DNA of 64,000 bases. It comes from Bacterioplanes sanyensis (GTDB lineage Bacteria > Pseudomonadota > Gammaproteobacteria > Pseudomonadales > Oceanobacteraceae). A program made the translations under genes and the position numbers. The DNA is taken from positions 1 through 64,000 of the forward strand of contig NZ_BMYY01000007.1 in assembly GCF_014652515.1 (NCBI RefSeq). The letters run 5' to 3'. Positions 7,450 to 17,900 of this stretch are shown here, piece after piece (position 1 is the first letter of the stretch; every line of letters starts with the position of its first letter). The notes beneath the pieces were generated by a model. It was not told the origin of the DNA. It was given only the letters and a program-made list of their open reading frames with translations, and ran no database searches.

Positions 7450-8214
7450 TTAGCGCCCCAAATACACATCAATGACCTTGTCGTTGGCTTTGACCGACGC
7501 CAGCGACCCTTCCGCCAACACACTGCCTTCATGCAACACCGTGACGCGACACTCCAGCGCGGCAATAAAATCCATATCGTGTTCGACCACCATTAATGAA
7601 TGATGCTGCGCCAGAGTTTTAAACAGCTCGGCCGTTTTCATGGTTTCTTCATCCGTCATACCGGCGGCAGGCTCATCGATTAATAGCAGCTGTGGTTGCT
7701 GGCCTAATAACATGCCAATTTCTAACCATTGCTTTTGGCCATGAGATAAATTACCTGCGAAGGTATCCAGCCGTGCCGTCATATCAATGAGCGCCAGAAT
7801 GTGATCAAGTTTGTCCTGTTGCTCAGCCGTTAAACGATGCCTCAATGCTTGCCAAACAGAGCGGCCACCGCGCAAAGACATTTCTAAATTTTCAAACACC
7901 GTCAAACTTTCGATCACACTGGGTTTTTGAAACTTACGGCCAATGCCCAAATTGGCAACGGCCGCTTCGTCGTAGCGCGTCAAATCATGCTGATCGTTAA
8001 ATAATACAGTGCCACAGTCGGGCTGTGTTTTGCCGGTGATAACATCCATCATGGTGGTTTTACCGGCACCGTTGGGGCCAATAATGGCGCGCATTTCACC
8101 GGGCTCAATGCACATAGACAGTGAGTTTAATGCCTTAAAACCGTCAAAACTGACGCTGACACCGTCCATATACAAAACACTGGGCTGCTCAATATGTTTG
8201 GGGGCGATGCTCAT
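7450..8214 (-). CDS. urtD: Urea ABC transporter ATP-binding subunit UrtD
   Basis: 254 residues, a LivG-class ABC ATPase. Walker A is GPNGAGKTT, the Q-loop region GIGRKFQKPSV is typical of UrtD, the signature is LSHGQKQWLEIG, Walker B is LLLIDEPAAGM and the switch VVEHDMDF is present. The ATG at 8214 is chosen because AGGAGG precedes it and it overlaps the urtC stop as ATGA; the TTG two codons upstream lies inside that ribosome site. It is the second ATPase of the heterodimeric urea importer. Confidence 0.95.
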   Translation of the reverse strand: MSIAPKHIEQPSVLYMDGVSVSFDGFKALNSLSMCIEPGEMRAIIGPNGAGKTTMMDVITGKTQPDCGTVLFNDQHDLTRYDEAAVANLGIGRKFQKPSVIESLTVFENLEMSLRGGRSVWQALRHRLTAEQQDKLDHILALIDMTARLDTFAGNLSHGQKQWLEIGMLLGQQPQLLLIDEPAAGMTDEETMKTAELFKTLAQHHSLMVVEHDMDFIAALECRVTVLHEGSVLAEGSLASVKANDKVIDVYLGR

Positions 8215-9371
8215 AGGCAATCCTCCTGGTGCACTAGGTCACGCTGCTGGCGATACCTGTGCCAGCGCTGTTGCAGTGGCGGCCATAGACCGATAACACC
8301 GCGCGGCAGATACAAGGTGGTCAATACAAATAAGCCGCCCAGCAAAAACAGCCACAGCTCGGCAAAGGCACCGGTAAACCAGGTTTTGGCATAATTCACC
8401 AACACTGCACCGATCACCGCGCCATACAAACTGCCACGGCCACCGACGGCGACCCAGATAATAATTTCAATGGAAAATATCGGGGCAAACTCACTGGGGT
8501 TAATAATACCGACTTGCGGTACATACAAAGCACCCGCGACACCGGCCAGCATGGCCGAAACCACAAACACAAACAGCTTGTAATGTTCGACTCGATAGCC
8601 CAGAAAGCGGGCTCGCGATTCACTGTCGCGAATGGCCACCAATACCCGCCCCAGTTTGGAGGCTGTGATCACTCGGCTGATCACATAGCCCAGCATCAAA
8701 GCCAGCGCCGAGGCAATAAACAAGCCCGCACGTGTGCCATCAGACTGTAAATCAAAGCCTAAAATATCTTTAAAGTCTGTTAGGCCATTATTACCGCCAA
8801 AACCCATATCATTGCGGAAAAAGGCCAGCATTAAGGCATAGGTCATGGCCTGGGTAATGATCGACAAATACACACCGCTCACACGTGAGCGAAACGCCAA
8901 TGCACCAAACACAAATGCCAAGGTGCCTGGCACCAATAAGACCATTAGCATAGAGAATGCAAATGAATCGAAACCCAGCCAATACCAAGGTAACTCTTGC
9001 CAGTTTAAAAACACCATAAAATCAGGCAGCTCTGGGTTGCCGTACACCCCACGATCACCGACTTGGCGCATGAGATACATGCCCATGGCGTAGCCACCCA
9101 GTGCAAAAAAAGCACCGTGACCAAGGCTTAAAATTCCGCAATAGCCCCAAATTAAATCAACCGCGATCGCCAGCAAGGCATAGCATAAGTATTTACCCAG
9201 CAAGGTCATGGTGTAGGTGGATATATGCAGCACTGATTCCGCTGGAAATAGCAAATTGCAAAATGGCACCACGATGGCCAGTACAGCAATGACCAATAAT
9301 AACCGTCGACCATTTTTGTCTTGTGTCAGCAGCCTAGTAATAGGGCCCATGTGCGTCGCTTGAACCGGCAT
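8211..9371 (-). CDS. urtC: Urea ABC transporter permease UrtC
   Basis: 386 residues, a LivM-type permease with about ten membrane segments. The family motif around GYCGILSLGHGAFFALGGYAMGMYLM is present in the first third, and the conserved EAA-like loop region near LGRVLVAIRDSESRARFLGY contacts the ATPases. It pairs with UrtB in the inner membrane. GGAGGGC lies 6 bases before the ATG at 9371, and only three bases separate it from the urtB stop. Its stop overlaps the urtD start. Confidence 0.95.
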   Translation of the reverse strand: MPVQATHMGPITRLLTQDKNGRRLLLVIAVLAIVVPFCNLLFPAESVLHISTYTMTLLGKYLCYALLAIAVDLIWGYCGILSLGHGAFFALGGYAMGMYLMRQVGDRGVYGNPELPDFMVFLNWQELPWYWLGFDSFAFSMLMVLLVPGTLAFVFGALAFRSRVSGVYLSIITQAMTYALMLAFFRNDMGFGGNNGLTDFKDILGFDLQSDGTRAGLFIASALALMLGYVISRVITASKLGRVLVAIRDSESRARFLGYRVEHYKLFVFVVSAMLAGVAGALYVPQVGIINPSEFAPIFSIEIIIWVAVGGRGSLYGAVIGAVLVNYAKTWFTGAFAELWLFLLGGLFVLTTLYLPRGVIGLWPPLQQRWHRYRQQRDLVHQEDCL

Positions 9372-9374
9372 ACG

Positions 9375-11000
9375 TTAGCCCTCCACCGCTCGGCCTTTTA
9401 AGGCAAAAAGCCCGCGTGGCCGTTTTTGAATAAACAGTATGATAAATACCAGCAGTAATATTTTGGCCAGTACCGCCCCTGCAAAGGGCTCGATGACCTT
9501 ATTCGCCACCCCTAGCGACATGGCTGCAACTAAGGTGCCCCATAAGTTGCCCACACCTCCAAACACCACCACCATAAAGGAGTCGATAATGTAGGCTTGG
9601 CCCAAGTTAGGCCCCACATTAGTGAGCTGGCTGAGCGCAACGCCAGCAATACCGGCAATGCCCGACCCTAACCCAAAGGTCAGTGCATCCACCCAACCGC
9701 TGCGAATGCCCATCGAGCTGGCCATTGGCCGGTTCATGGTCACAGCACGCATTTGCAAGCCAAATAAGGTGCGCTTCATTACCCACGCCAGCAGCACCAA
9801 TACCAACAAGCTGAAAATAATGATGTAGAGGCGATTCCAAGTCAGCTCTAAGCCAGGATTGAGCATAAAGGTGCCGGCCATCCACTCTGGCGTCGCCACT
9901 TCACGGTTTAATGGGCCAAAGATGCTGCGCACCGCTTGCTGCAAAATCAGGCTAATACCGAAGGTGGCTAACAAGGTTTCTAATGGCCGACCGTAAAGGT
10001 GGCGAATCACACTGCGCTCAATCACGACACCGACCAAGCCGCTCACTAAAAATGCCGCCGGAATAGCGACCAGCAGGGACACCTCACTGCCCGCAGGCAT
10101 CAGCTGTTGGACCAAATAGGTGGTGTAGGCGCCCAGCATAATCATTTCGCCATGGGCCATATTGATCACGCCCATCACGCCAAACGTAATGGCCAAACCA
10201 ATGGCCGCTAACAGCAATACGGCTCCAAGTGATAAGCCAAAGTACAAGTCTCTGGCATAGCCGTTGAGTTGTTGCAACTGATCGATCGATGCCAGTGTTT
10301 TTTGCACCAGCTGATATTCACCAGCTTGCAACGGATTGCTGGCATCAAGACGACCTTGATGTTGAACTAACGCCACTCGAACTTGAGGATACAAAGAGCG
10401 CTGTAACGTTTTAATGGCTGCTAAGCGTTGTGATGAATCGGCACTGGTTAGCTGCTGCAGCGCTGCGACCAAACCTAACACCTCGGCAACGGCTGGTGAA
10501 GATTCCTGCGCGATAAGCGCTTGCAAGCGGGATGCGTCAATGTCCTGTGGCGATTTTAATAATTGCTCCGCCGCTAAGCGACGTTGCTGATCACTGCCCG
10601 ATGACACTTCCATCAACGCCAGTTCAGAGCTGAGTGTTCTGCGAATGGCATTATTAATGCCGATTTTATCAAAATCACGCTTTTGTCGCCGGCTTTCGAT
10701 AAGCAAGCTTTCATCGTAAAAAAAGGCCTGAATACGCTCGCCCGGCTTAAAGCGTTCAATCACAAACAAGCGTTGATCAGACTCTCGGCTGTAGAGCGAG
10801 TTACTGGCCAATGCCTCTAATAAAGGCTTTTTACGCTCCGCAGGAAGTTGCGCCATCTGACTGATTAAGGCACTTTTTTCATCATAAGAAGCAACGGCCA
10901 GTTGCTGCGCTAAGCGCTGCAATGTCAGATCGGCTTCGGCCAGTTGAGCCTGAGCGCTCCAACTGCAGCATGCTAGGCAGAATAATACGAAAATACGCAT
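9375..11000 (-). CDS. urtB: Urea ABC transporter permease UrtB
   Basis: 541 residues. It has a signal peptide (MRIFVLFCLACCSWSAQAQ), then a periplasmic helical region of about 230 residues. The LivH-type permease half starts near residue 255 and contains AITFGVMGVINMAHGEMIMLGAY, the usual LivH/UrtB signature. The long extracytoplasmic N-terminal extension is characteristic of UrtB compared with LivH and supports urea rather than branched-chain amino acid transport. It lies 58 bases downstream of urtA. Confidence 0.94.
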   Translation of the reverse strand: MRIFVLFCLACCSWSAQAQLAEADLTLQRLAQQLAVASYDEKSALISQMAQLPAERKKPLLEALASNSLYSRESDQRLFVIERFKPGERIQAFFYDESLLIESRRQKRDFDKIGINNAIRRTLSSELALMEVSSGSDQQRRLAAEQLLKSPQDIDASRLQALIAQESSPAVAEVLGLVAALQQLTSADSSQRLAAIKTLQRSLYPQVRVALVQHQGRLDASNPLQAGEYQLVQKTLASIDQLQQLNGYARDLYFGLSLGAVLLLAAIGLAITFGVMGVINMAHGEMIMLGAYTTYLVQQLMPAGSEVSLLVAIPAAFLVSGLVGVVIERSVIRHLYGRPLETLLATFGISLILQQAVRSIFGPLNREVATPEWMAGTFMLNPGLELTWNRLYIIIFSLLVLVLLAWVMKRTLFGLQMRAVTMNRPMASSMGIRSGWVDALTFGLGSGIAGIAGVALSQLTNVGPNLGQAYIIDSFMVVVFGGVGNLWGTLVAAMSLGVANKVIEPFAGAVLAKILLLVFIILFIQKRPRGLFALKGRAVEG

Positions 11001-11058
11001 GGCTGATATCCATTCATTAACCCGCCAGCCAGCAATTGCTGGCTGGCAAAATAGCGGC

Positions 11059-12357
11059 TTATTCCGCTGCTACTGCGCTACCACACGTTTTGCTAACGAT
11101 GTTGTAGTTGCCGCAGTTGATGGGGGCAGTCCAATCGGCGACGATATTTTTTGACTCAGGTAGAAAGTCTGTCCAAGCATCGCCTTTTATTTCGCCATCC
11201 GTCTGCCACACGATATCAAACTGGCCGTCGGCCTGAATCTCACCGATCAACACCGGCTTCGATAAGTGATGGTTTGCGTTCATGGTCGCCATGCCGCCAG
11301 TCAGGTTGGGTACCGTCATGCCGTACATGGCCTGGCGAACTTTATCTACGTCAGCAGAGCCTGCTTTTTCCACGGCTTTGGCCCACATAGAAAAGCCGAT
11401 GTAAGTGGCTTCCATTGGGTCATTGGTGACTCGGCTGTCGTCGCCCGTATAGGCATGCCATTGGTCGATAAAGTCGTAATTGATATCGGCATCGGCGCTT
11501 TGAAAGTAGTTCCAGGCTGCTAAGTGGCCCACCAAAGGTGAGGTATCAAAGCCGGATAATTCTTCTTCACCGACAGAAAACGCGACCACAGGAATATCCT
11601 CGGCACTGATGCCCTGGTTCGCTAGCTCTTTATAAAAAGGCACATTCGCATCGCCATTGACGGTAGAAACCACTGCAGTTTTTTTACCGGCGCTGCCAAA
11701 GCCTTTGATATCCGACACAATGGTCTGCCAGTCACTGTGACCAAAGGGGGTGTAGTTGACCATAATATCGGCGGCGTCTACGCCCTTGGATTTTAAATAA
11801 CTTTCCAGAATTTTATTGGTGGTACGTGGGTATACATAGTCGGTTCCGGCCAATACCCAGCGCTTAACGCCCACTTCCTTCATTAAATAATCAACCGCCG
11901 GAATGGCCTGCTGATTAGGCGCCGCACCTGTGTAAAAGACATTGCGCGATGACTCCTCACCCTCATACTGCACCGGATAAAACAGTAAACCGTTCAGCTC
12001 TTCGATTACCGGCAATACGGATTTACGCGATACGGATGTCCAGCAGCCAAAAATGACGTCCACACCCTCTTTAGCCAACAGCTCACGCGTTTTTTCGGCG
12101 AACAGCGGCCAGTTAGAAGCGGGGTCGACGACCACCGGCTCCAGTTTTTTGCCTAACAACCCGCCTTTTTTATTTTGCTCTGCCACCATCATTAACACGG
12201 TATCTTTTAATGTGGTTTCAGAAATGGCCATGGTGCCCGACAGTGAATGCAGTACGCCGACCTTAATGGTGTCTTCGGCGTTGGCCAGGCTGATGCCGGC
12301 GGCCAGGGTAGTCACAGCGAAGAGTTTGCTAGCACGGGTGAGAACAGCTTTTTTCAT
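11059..12357 (-). CDS. urtA: Urea ABC transporter substrate-binding protein UrtA
   Basis: 432 residues with a signal peptide ending in SLANA before EDTIKVGVLHSLSGTMAISE. This is a type I periplasmic binding protein of the Peripla_BP_5 (UrtA/FmdD) family. The segments FGCWTSVSRKSVLPV, LFYPVQYEGEE and NYFQSADADIN are typical of UrtA. The ATG at 12357 has GAGGAAAG upstream; the earlier ATG at 12381 falls inside the GTATAC operator and is rejected. It is the first and probably most expressed gene of urtABCDE, under the sigma-54 promoter at 12397-12412. Confidence 0.95.
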   Translation of the reverse strand: MKKAVLTRASKLFAVTTLAAGISLANAEDTIKVGVLHSLSGTMAISETTLKDTVLMMVAEQNKKGGLLGKKLEPVVVDPASNWPLFAEKTRELLAKEGVDVIFGCWTSVSRKSVLPVIEELNGLLFYPVQYEGEESSRNVFYTGAAPNQQAIPAVDYLMKEVGVKRWVLAGTDYVYPRTTNKILESYLKSKGVDAADIMVNYTPFGHSDWQTIVSDIKGFGSAGKKTAVVSTVNGDANVPFYKELANQGISAEDIPVVAFSVGEEELSGFDTSPLVGHLAAWNYFQSADADINYDFIDQWHAYTGDDSRVTNDPMEATYIGFSMWAKAVEKAGSADVDKVRQAMYGMTVPNLTGGMATMNANHHLSKPVLIGEIQADGQFDIVWQTDGEIKGDAWTDFLPESKNIVADWTAPINCGNYNIVSKTCGSAVAAE

Positions 12358-12378
12358 CGGACTTTCCTCATTGGTTGT

Positions 12379-12390
12379 CATGTATACAAG
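12379..12390. promoter_or_regulatory. GTATAC palindrome, putative GntR operator of urtABCDE
   Basis: CATGTATACAAG on the + strand. It differs at one base from the perfect palindrome CTTGTATACAAG in front of the allophanate hydrolase gene, and lies at the same distance (8 bases) from the -12 GC of the sigma-54 promoter. GTATAC cores are typical for FadR-type GntR regulators. It covers the predicted transcription start, a repressor position. Confidence 0.7.
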
Positions 12391-12396
12391 GTTGAG

Positions 12397-12412
12397 TGCA
12401 ACCCATATACCA
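12397..12412 (-). promoter_or_regulatory. Sigma-54 promoter of urtABCDE
   Basis: Minus strand: TGGTATATGGGTTGCA. GG and GC are 10 bases apart and the -12 element TTGCA is perfect; the -24 block keeps TGG but has T for C. The predicted start is near 12386, about 28 bases before the urtA codon. Confidence 0.7.
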
Positions 12413-12497
12413 ACTAACCTCCGCCGGCATAAAAACCCGATATTTCAAATAATTAGCCAGATAAATTGCGAGAAAAATCAGCCAAATAAAAAACACC

Positions 12498-12547
12498 ATG
12501 CACTGTCACAGCAACATCAACAGCAGCTTTGCTAGCAAACAGTGCAT
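12498..12547. promoter_or_regulatory. Inverted repeat, possible paired NtrC half-sites upstream of urtA
   Basis: ATGCACTGT (12498-12506) and ACAGTGCAT (12539-12547) are perfect 9-bp inverted arms about 30 bases apart. Each contains a GCACT NtrC half-site, and they lie about 90-135 bases upstream of the sigma-54 promoter. Alternatively the pair is a weak transcript-end hairpin for argP, whose stop is just beyond. Confidence 0.45.
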
Positions 12548-12553
12548 AAATGG

Positions 12554-13429
12554 TTAATCACAACAAAGGGACTGCCGCGCGACTGCGACCACCGCCTGGC
12601 GTAGCTCGGCCAAAGCCGGACTTTCGGTTTGCCAATAATGCCAATACAGCGGCACATCCATTTGATAGCCAGGCACTAAGTCACACAGGCTGCCGTCGTT
12701 TAATTGCTCGCGCACTTGCAACTCAGGCATCATGCCGTAACCCAGCCCAGCCAGCGCTAAATTAACGAACCCCTGTGACGATGGGCACACGTGATCGTAT
12801 TGCGGCTCACCCATGCCTTGCGCCTGCAAGAAGCGATGCTGCAAGCGATCGTCGGCGCTAAAAATCAGACAAGGAATTTCATCCAATGCACCGCGTTTTA
12901 GCCAGTCGGAATAGCGTTGCTTAAACGCTGGACTGCACAAGGCGCGGTAGCGAATATGACCCAATGGCTGTGCCAGCCCGCCATTAACCGGCTGCTCACT
13001 GGCACAAATACAGGCCATTACCTCACCGTTTTTCATGCGTTTAAGGCCAACGTCCTGATCTTCGACGACAAAATCAAAGTCCATGCGCTGGCTTACCTCA
13101 GCACTGGCCAGCGCCCCCGCCAACCAGGTATCGATGGAATCTGCATTAACGGCCAGCCGCACCCTCAGCCGAACATGGGCATCGGCCTCTGCGTCCAGGG
13201 CCTGCTCCAACTGTTGCACCTGTTGCAGATGGTTAGCCAGGCGCTGGCCCAGGTCGGTGGGTCTGGGCGGACTGGTGCGCAACAGCACTGGCTGGCCCAG
13301 TTTAAATTCCAACTGGCGAATGCGCTGACTGACCGCAGACTGGCTGATGTTAAGGCGCTTGGCGGCGCGCTCGAAGCCACGCGCTTCAATCACGGCGACC
13401 AGAGCCTGCAGTGCGGGGTAATCTAGCAT
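12554..13429 (-). CDS. argP: LysR-family regulator ArgP
   Basis: 291 residues, a LysR-type regulator. Residues 1-60 form the winged helix with ALQALVAVIEARGFERAAKRLNISQSAVSQRIRQLE, where the Ala-Val-Ile-Glu wording is typical of ArgP/LysG. An effector-binding domain of about 200 residues follows. ArgP activates the arginine/lysine exporter argO, which is divergently encoded 140 bases away here, the classical pairing. The effectors arginine and lysine are inferred from the family. It sits between the two urea operons. Confidence 0.88.
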   Translation of the reverse strand: MLDYPALQALVAVIEARGFERAAKRLNISQSAVSQRIRQLEFKLGQPVLLRTSPPRPTDLGQRLANHLQQVQQLEQALDAEADAHVRLRVRLAVNADSIDTWLAGALASAEVSQRMDFDFVVEDQDVGLKRMKNGEVMACICASEQPVNGGLAQPLGHIRYRALCSPAFKQRYSDWLKRGALDEIPCLIFSADDRLQHRFLQAQGMGEPQYDHVCPSSQGFVNLALAGLGYGMMPELQVREQLNDGSLCDLVPGYQMDVPLYWHYWQTESPALAELRQAVVAVARQSLCCD

Positions 13430-13568
13430 CAGTTTTACTTATATATGATTAGATTTATGAGTTGGACTGATAATAGCCGTAACCGTATCTTGGCGCGACT
13501 TCGTTGCCCAAACATAAGCTCTGAGCCAATGCTCTATTGCAGACTGGCGCTGCCAGCAGGAACACCCA

Positions 13569-14180
13569 ATGACCGACACCTTGTCGACCATTCTCACCGG
13601 CTATGCCGTTACCATCAGCTTGATTGTCGCCGTCGGCGCACAGAATACCTGGGTATTAAATAAGGCCCTGCGTAACCAGCACCCGTGGACGGTGGCGGCG
13701 GTCTGCATTGCCATCGACATCAGCCTGGTATCCCTGGGGGTATTTGGGTTGGATTACATTCAGCAAATCATTCCCGGCTTAGTGCCGGTATTGACCTGGC
13801 TGGGTATTGCGCTGCTGATTTATTTAGCCTTGCAGGCGTTCTTCCGCGCTTGGCAGGGGGATGGCGACGGCTTAGTTGCCGCGGGGGCTGAGCCACTGGG
13901 CAGTGCCTGGCGCACGGCGGGTCAGGCGTTGGCCATTTCGCTGATTAACCCGCATGTGTATTTGGATACCGTGGTATTGATTGGCAGTGTCGGCGCGCAG
14001 CAAAGTGCGCCTGCGTTATTTATGCTCGGTGCCGGCAGCGCCTCGGCAACTTGGTTTATCTTATTGGTAGCCGGCGCCAAAAAATTGCGTACTTGCTTAA
14101 CCTCTGCGCGCCATTGGCGGGTGATGGATACGGTCACGGGCTGTATTTTGTTATTGGTGGCGATGAGTTTATTACCCTAA
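13569..14180 (+). CDS. argO: LysE/ArgO-family basic amino-acid exporter
   Basis: 203 residues, six hydrophobic segments. The LysE-superfamily N-terminus SLIVAVGAQNTWVLNKAL carries the conserved Gly-Ala-Gln-Asn, and the later NPHVYLDTVVLIGS motif is diagnostic for ArgO/LysE. It exports arginine or lysine across the inner membrane. The divergent ArgP-type regulator supports the ArgO name. The AGGAACACCC sequence precedes the ATG at 13569. It converges on the gntR gene, 20 bases apart. Confidence 0.9.
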   Translation: MTDTLSTILTGYAVTISLIVAVGAQNTWVLNKALRNQHPWTVAAVCIAIDISLVSLGVFGLDYIQQIIPGLVPVLTWLGIALLIYLALQAFFRAWQGDGDGLVAAGAEPLGSAWRTAGQALAISLINPHVYLDTVVLIGSVGAQQSAPALFMLGAGSASATWFILLVAGAKKLRTCLTSARHWRVMDTVTGCILLLVAMSLLP

Positions 14181-14200
14181 TTGAATCTGCGAGGCGCTTT

Positions 14201-14962
14201 TTAGGGCGCCTGAATATTTATGTTATAGCGACTCTTAGCCAGCTGAATACGGTGCAAGGTTATTTTACGCACCGTGTTCTTGCTCACTTCAATATGATGT
14301 TTCAGTTCAGCGACAGCTGCCTCTGCTTTCGCCTGGCGCAATAGTTCAATAATGCCGCTGTGCTCATCATAAGTCGCTTCTATGCGCCCCTCTTTGGTAA
14401 AGTCGAGGCGGCGAATAATGCGCAAACGCTCACACACATCTTTATGAATCGCCGCCATTTCCTGATTGCCCGCCAGCTCGACCAACTCAAAATGAAAACC
14501 TTCATCCAAGCCGGCCATCGTTGAGCTGTCACTTAAACGCTCTGCTGGCTCGCAGCACCAGATACTGGTCAGATTGGCTAATAGAGCATCGCGCTCTTGA
14601 TAGGCACATATGCGCCTAACGGCTTCAGACTCGAGTAAAATGCGCACGTCGTACAGGTCTTCAAAATAGCGAAAATCAAATGGCCGCACCTGCCAGCCGC
14701 TGCGAAAGTGAACCTGCACATAGCCGTCACGCTCCAGTCGATACAGGGCTTCACGCACGGGTGTACGCGATGCCTGCATGCGAGCGGCGATTTCGCTTTC
14801 ACTAAAGCGATCGCCGGGCAATAACTGAAAGTCGAAAATGTCCTGCTTTAATTGCAAATAAATACGCTCGGCTAGGTTTTTTGGCCGTGCTGGTTTTTTA
14901 CTTTCGGCTTTTTCATTTGCAGGCATTTCTTTATTTGGGCTTTGTTCTTCTACGGCATTCAT
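14201..14962 (-). CDS. GntR-family regulator (FCD type) of the urea genes
   Basis: 253 residues. The N-terminal 28 residues are charged and probably disordered. The winged helix covers about 30-95, with LLPGDRFSESEIAARMQASRTPVREALYRLE as the GntR signature, and an FCD effector domain runs to about 230. It overlaps the urea carboxylase stop by four bases (ATGA), so it is the third gene of the allophanate hydrolase/urea carboxylase operon. Pathway regulation is inferred from this position and from the GTATAC palindromes in front of both urea operons; the ligand is unknown. Confidence 0.85.
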   Translation of the reverse strand: MNAVEEQSPNKEMPANEKAESKKPARPKNLAERIYLQLKQDIFDFQLLPGDRFSESEIAARMQASRTPVREALYRLERDGYVQVHFRSGWQVRPFDFRYFEDLYDVRILLESEAVRRICAYQERDALLANLTSIWCCEPAERLSDSSTMAGLDEGFHFELVELAGNQEMAAIHKDVCERLRIIRRLDFTKEGRIEATYDEHSGIIELLRQAKAEAAVAELKHHIEVSKNTVRKITLHRIQLAKSRYNINIQAP

Positions 14963-17900
14963 ACCAGCACCTCCTGCTCGGCTGGCTCAATGCTAAGTAC
15001 CGCATCCCCTGGTTGCACCGCCATACCTTCTTCACAACACAAGGTAGCAATGGTGCCATCCATCGGCGCCAAGATTGGAAACTCCATTTTCATGGCTTCG
15101 ACAATCAATAGAACATCGCCGGCTTTTACTCGCTGACCTGGTTGCACCTCCAGCTTCCAGATATTGCCAGCAATATCGCTGTGCACCGCTTCGCCATCTA
15201 GCTCTACGGAAGCAATGCCCTGCGCTTGCTCTTTCACCGCACTAAAGGCATCACCGCTGTTCCAGTGCTCTACTTCTTTGGCAAAGGCGGCTTGTTGCTG
15301 TTGCTTAAAGGCACGGATGCTGTCGTCGTTGTTTTCTAGAAACTTCTGATATTCAGCCAGGCTAAAGTCTTCTTCGGTAATACGAACATTCAGTCGCCCT
15401 TCTCTAAAGGCTTCACGCTGCTGGGTGAGCTCTTCTTCGCTGACTTCGTAGTAGCGCACCTGATCAAAAAATTTGAGCAGCCAGGGTTCACCAGCGGCAA
15501 ACTGTGAGTTTTTCAGATATTTATTCCAAATCGGTAAGGTACGCCCCACCAGCTGATAGCCGCCTGGGCTGTCCATGCCATAAATGCACATATAAACACC
15601 GCCAATGCCCACCGTACCTTCGGCGGTAAAGGTGCGAGCTGGATTGTATTTTGACGTTAATAAGCGATGGCGCGGGTCGACCGGCACGGCACAGGGCGCC
15701 CCTAAATACACATCGCCTAGGCCCAGCACCATATAGCTGGCGTCATAAATAATGCGCTTCACGTCATCACGGCTATCCAAGCCATTAATACGCTGAATAA
15801 AGTCGACATTATTAGGCAGCCAGGGCGCTTTTTCCTGCACCGATTGCTGATACTTGGCCACGGCATCTAAGGTGGCGCTGTCTTCAAACGCCATCGGCAA
15901 ATGCACCACCCGAGTTTTAAGACTCATATTGCGGCTATCGGGCAAACTGGCTTCGGTGTCCAGCAAGGCCTGCATTAAATCCTGCTGATGAATGACCCGG
16001 CTATCATAACGAATTTGCAATGAGCGCACGCCCGGCGCCATTTCTTCGAGGCCAGCAATCCCACGCTGCTTCAGTGCCTGCATTAATGCATGGATACGAA
16101 AGCGAAAGCTTAAATCCAGCGCCACAGGGCCGTATTCAATCAATATGTATTTATCACCGGCTTGGCGATACACAGCTTCTGGCCTGCCCTCGCTGGCCGG
16201 TAATTGCGCCAAAATGGTGGCCGACGCGGTATCGCCAGGCTCTAAACTTGGCTGTCCGAACCTGGATTGTGGCTGGCCGAACTTGGCTTGCTCATTGGCT
16301 AGCTCACTAAATGGCCGTAAGGTTTCAATCGCCTGATCAATGCTCTGCTCTTGTGCCAAGGCCTGCTCAAAGGTCATGGGCACAAAGCGAATGCGATCGC
16401 CGGGTTTTACCTGGCCCACCTTCCATAACTCGCTTTGCACTATGGTCACTGGGCAAACAAAACCACCGAGGCTAGGGCCATCGTGGGTCAAAATCACCGG
16501 CATATCGCCCGTAAAATTAATCGAGCCAATGGCGTATTCACAATCGTGAATATTGGATGGATGCAGGCCCGCCTCGCCACCATCCTGGCGAGCAAATTCA
16601 GGCTTAGGACCATTGAGACGAATGCCTAAGCGATTGGAGTTGTAGTGAACTTCCCAGTCGGTGGTTAAGAACTGCTGTATGGAGTCTGAAGTGAAAAAGT
16701 CCGGCGCCCCATGGGGGCCGTACATCACACCGATTTCCCATACTGCTCCGCCTTCCTCGCTGTGTGGATAACTGGGAATCAATTCGGCAGGCGCAGCTTG
16801 AGCTGGATATCGCGGCGCTGGAGTCGTGCAAGCCGCAATGCTGGCATCGGAAATGGCGAGCATATCGCTGGCGCGCAAGGTACGACCACCGTGGCCGCCA
16901 AACTGGCCCAACGCAAAGGTAGAACGGCTGCCCAAATATTGCGGCACATCCAAGCCGCCACGCACCGCTAAATATTGCCGACAGCCCTTTTCAACCTTGC
17001 CCAGTTGTAATGTCTGCCCGGCTGTTACCGCAATCGGCTGCCACAGTGGCACCGGCGAGCCGTCTAAAAGCGCCTGGCTACTGGCACCTGTGAGCGCAAT
17101 CACGGCATCGCTATGAAACATCAGTTCAGGGCCAATTAACGTGGTTTCCAACGCCGCCGCACTGGCATGGTTGCCAACCATGCGATTGGCCAAACGAAAG
17201 GCATAATCGTCCATCGGTCCTGATGGTGGCACGCCGATGTCCCAATAGCCTTTGCGCCCAGGGTAGTCTTGCACACTGGTATAAGTGCCGGGTTTCAACA
17301 CTTCGATATGACGCGGCTGATACCCAAACGACTCCAGCGCGCGCGTGCTTACCTCGGCTGCCTGAAACTGCGGCCAGGCGATAATCTGGCGTAAATAATC
17401 CAAGTTGGTGGCAATGCCCGCCAGCGAGGTGTGATCCAACGCGGTTTGCAGCTTAGCCATGGCATCGATACGATCCTCGCCATGCACAATCAGCTTGGCC
17501 AGCATAGGGTCGTACAAGGCGCTCACTTCCGTGCCACTGCTAACCCAGGTGTCGACGCGTACATGGGTGTCTTGCGGAAACTGAACATGCGTTAGTACAC
17601 CGGGGGCCGGCTGAAAGTTTTTCAGTGGATCTTCGGCATAGATGCGCACCTCAATGGCCGCGCCTTGTATGCGAGGGGCAGACGCGGTGGCGCTAGAAAA
17701 GCCCGCCATTTGTTCCGGAGTCGTGCCGCTCGCCAGCTCGATCATCCATTGCACCAGATCGATGCCCGTGACCATTTCCGTCACTGGATGCTCAACCTGC
17801 AAACGGCTATTCACCTCTAGAAAGTAAAACTCGTCGCGCTGTTGGTCATAGATAAACTCCACCGTACCGGCATTGCGATAATTAACCGAGCGGCCCAAAT

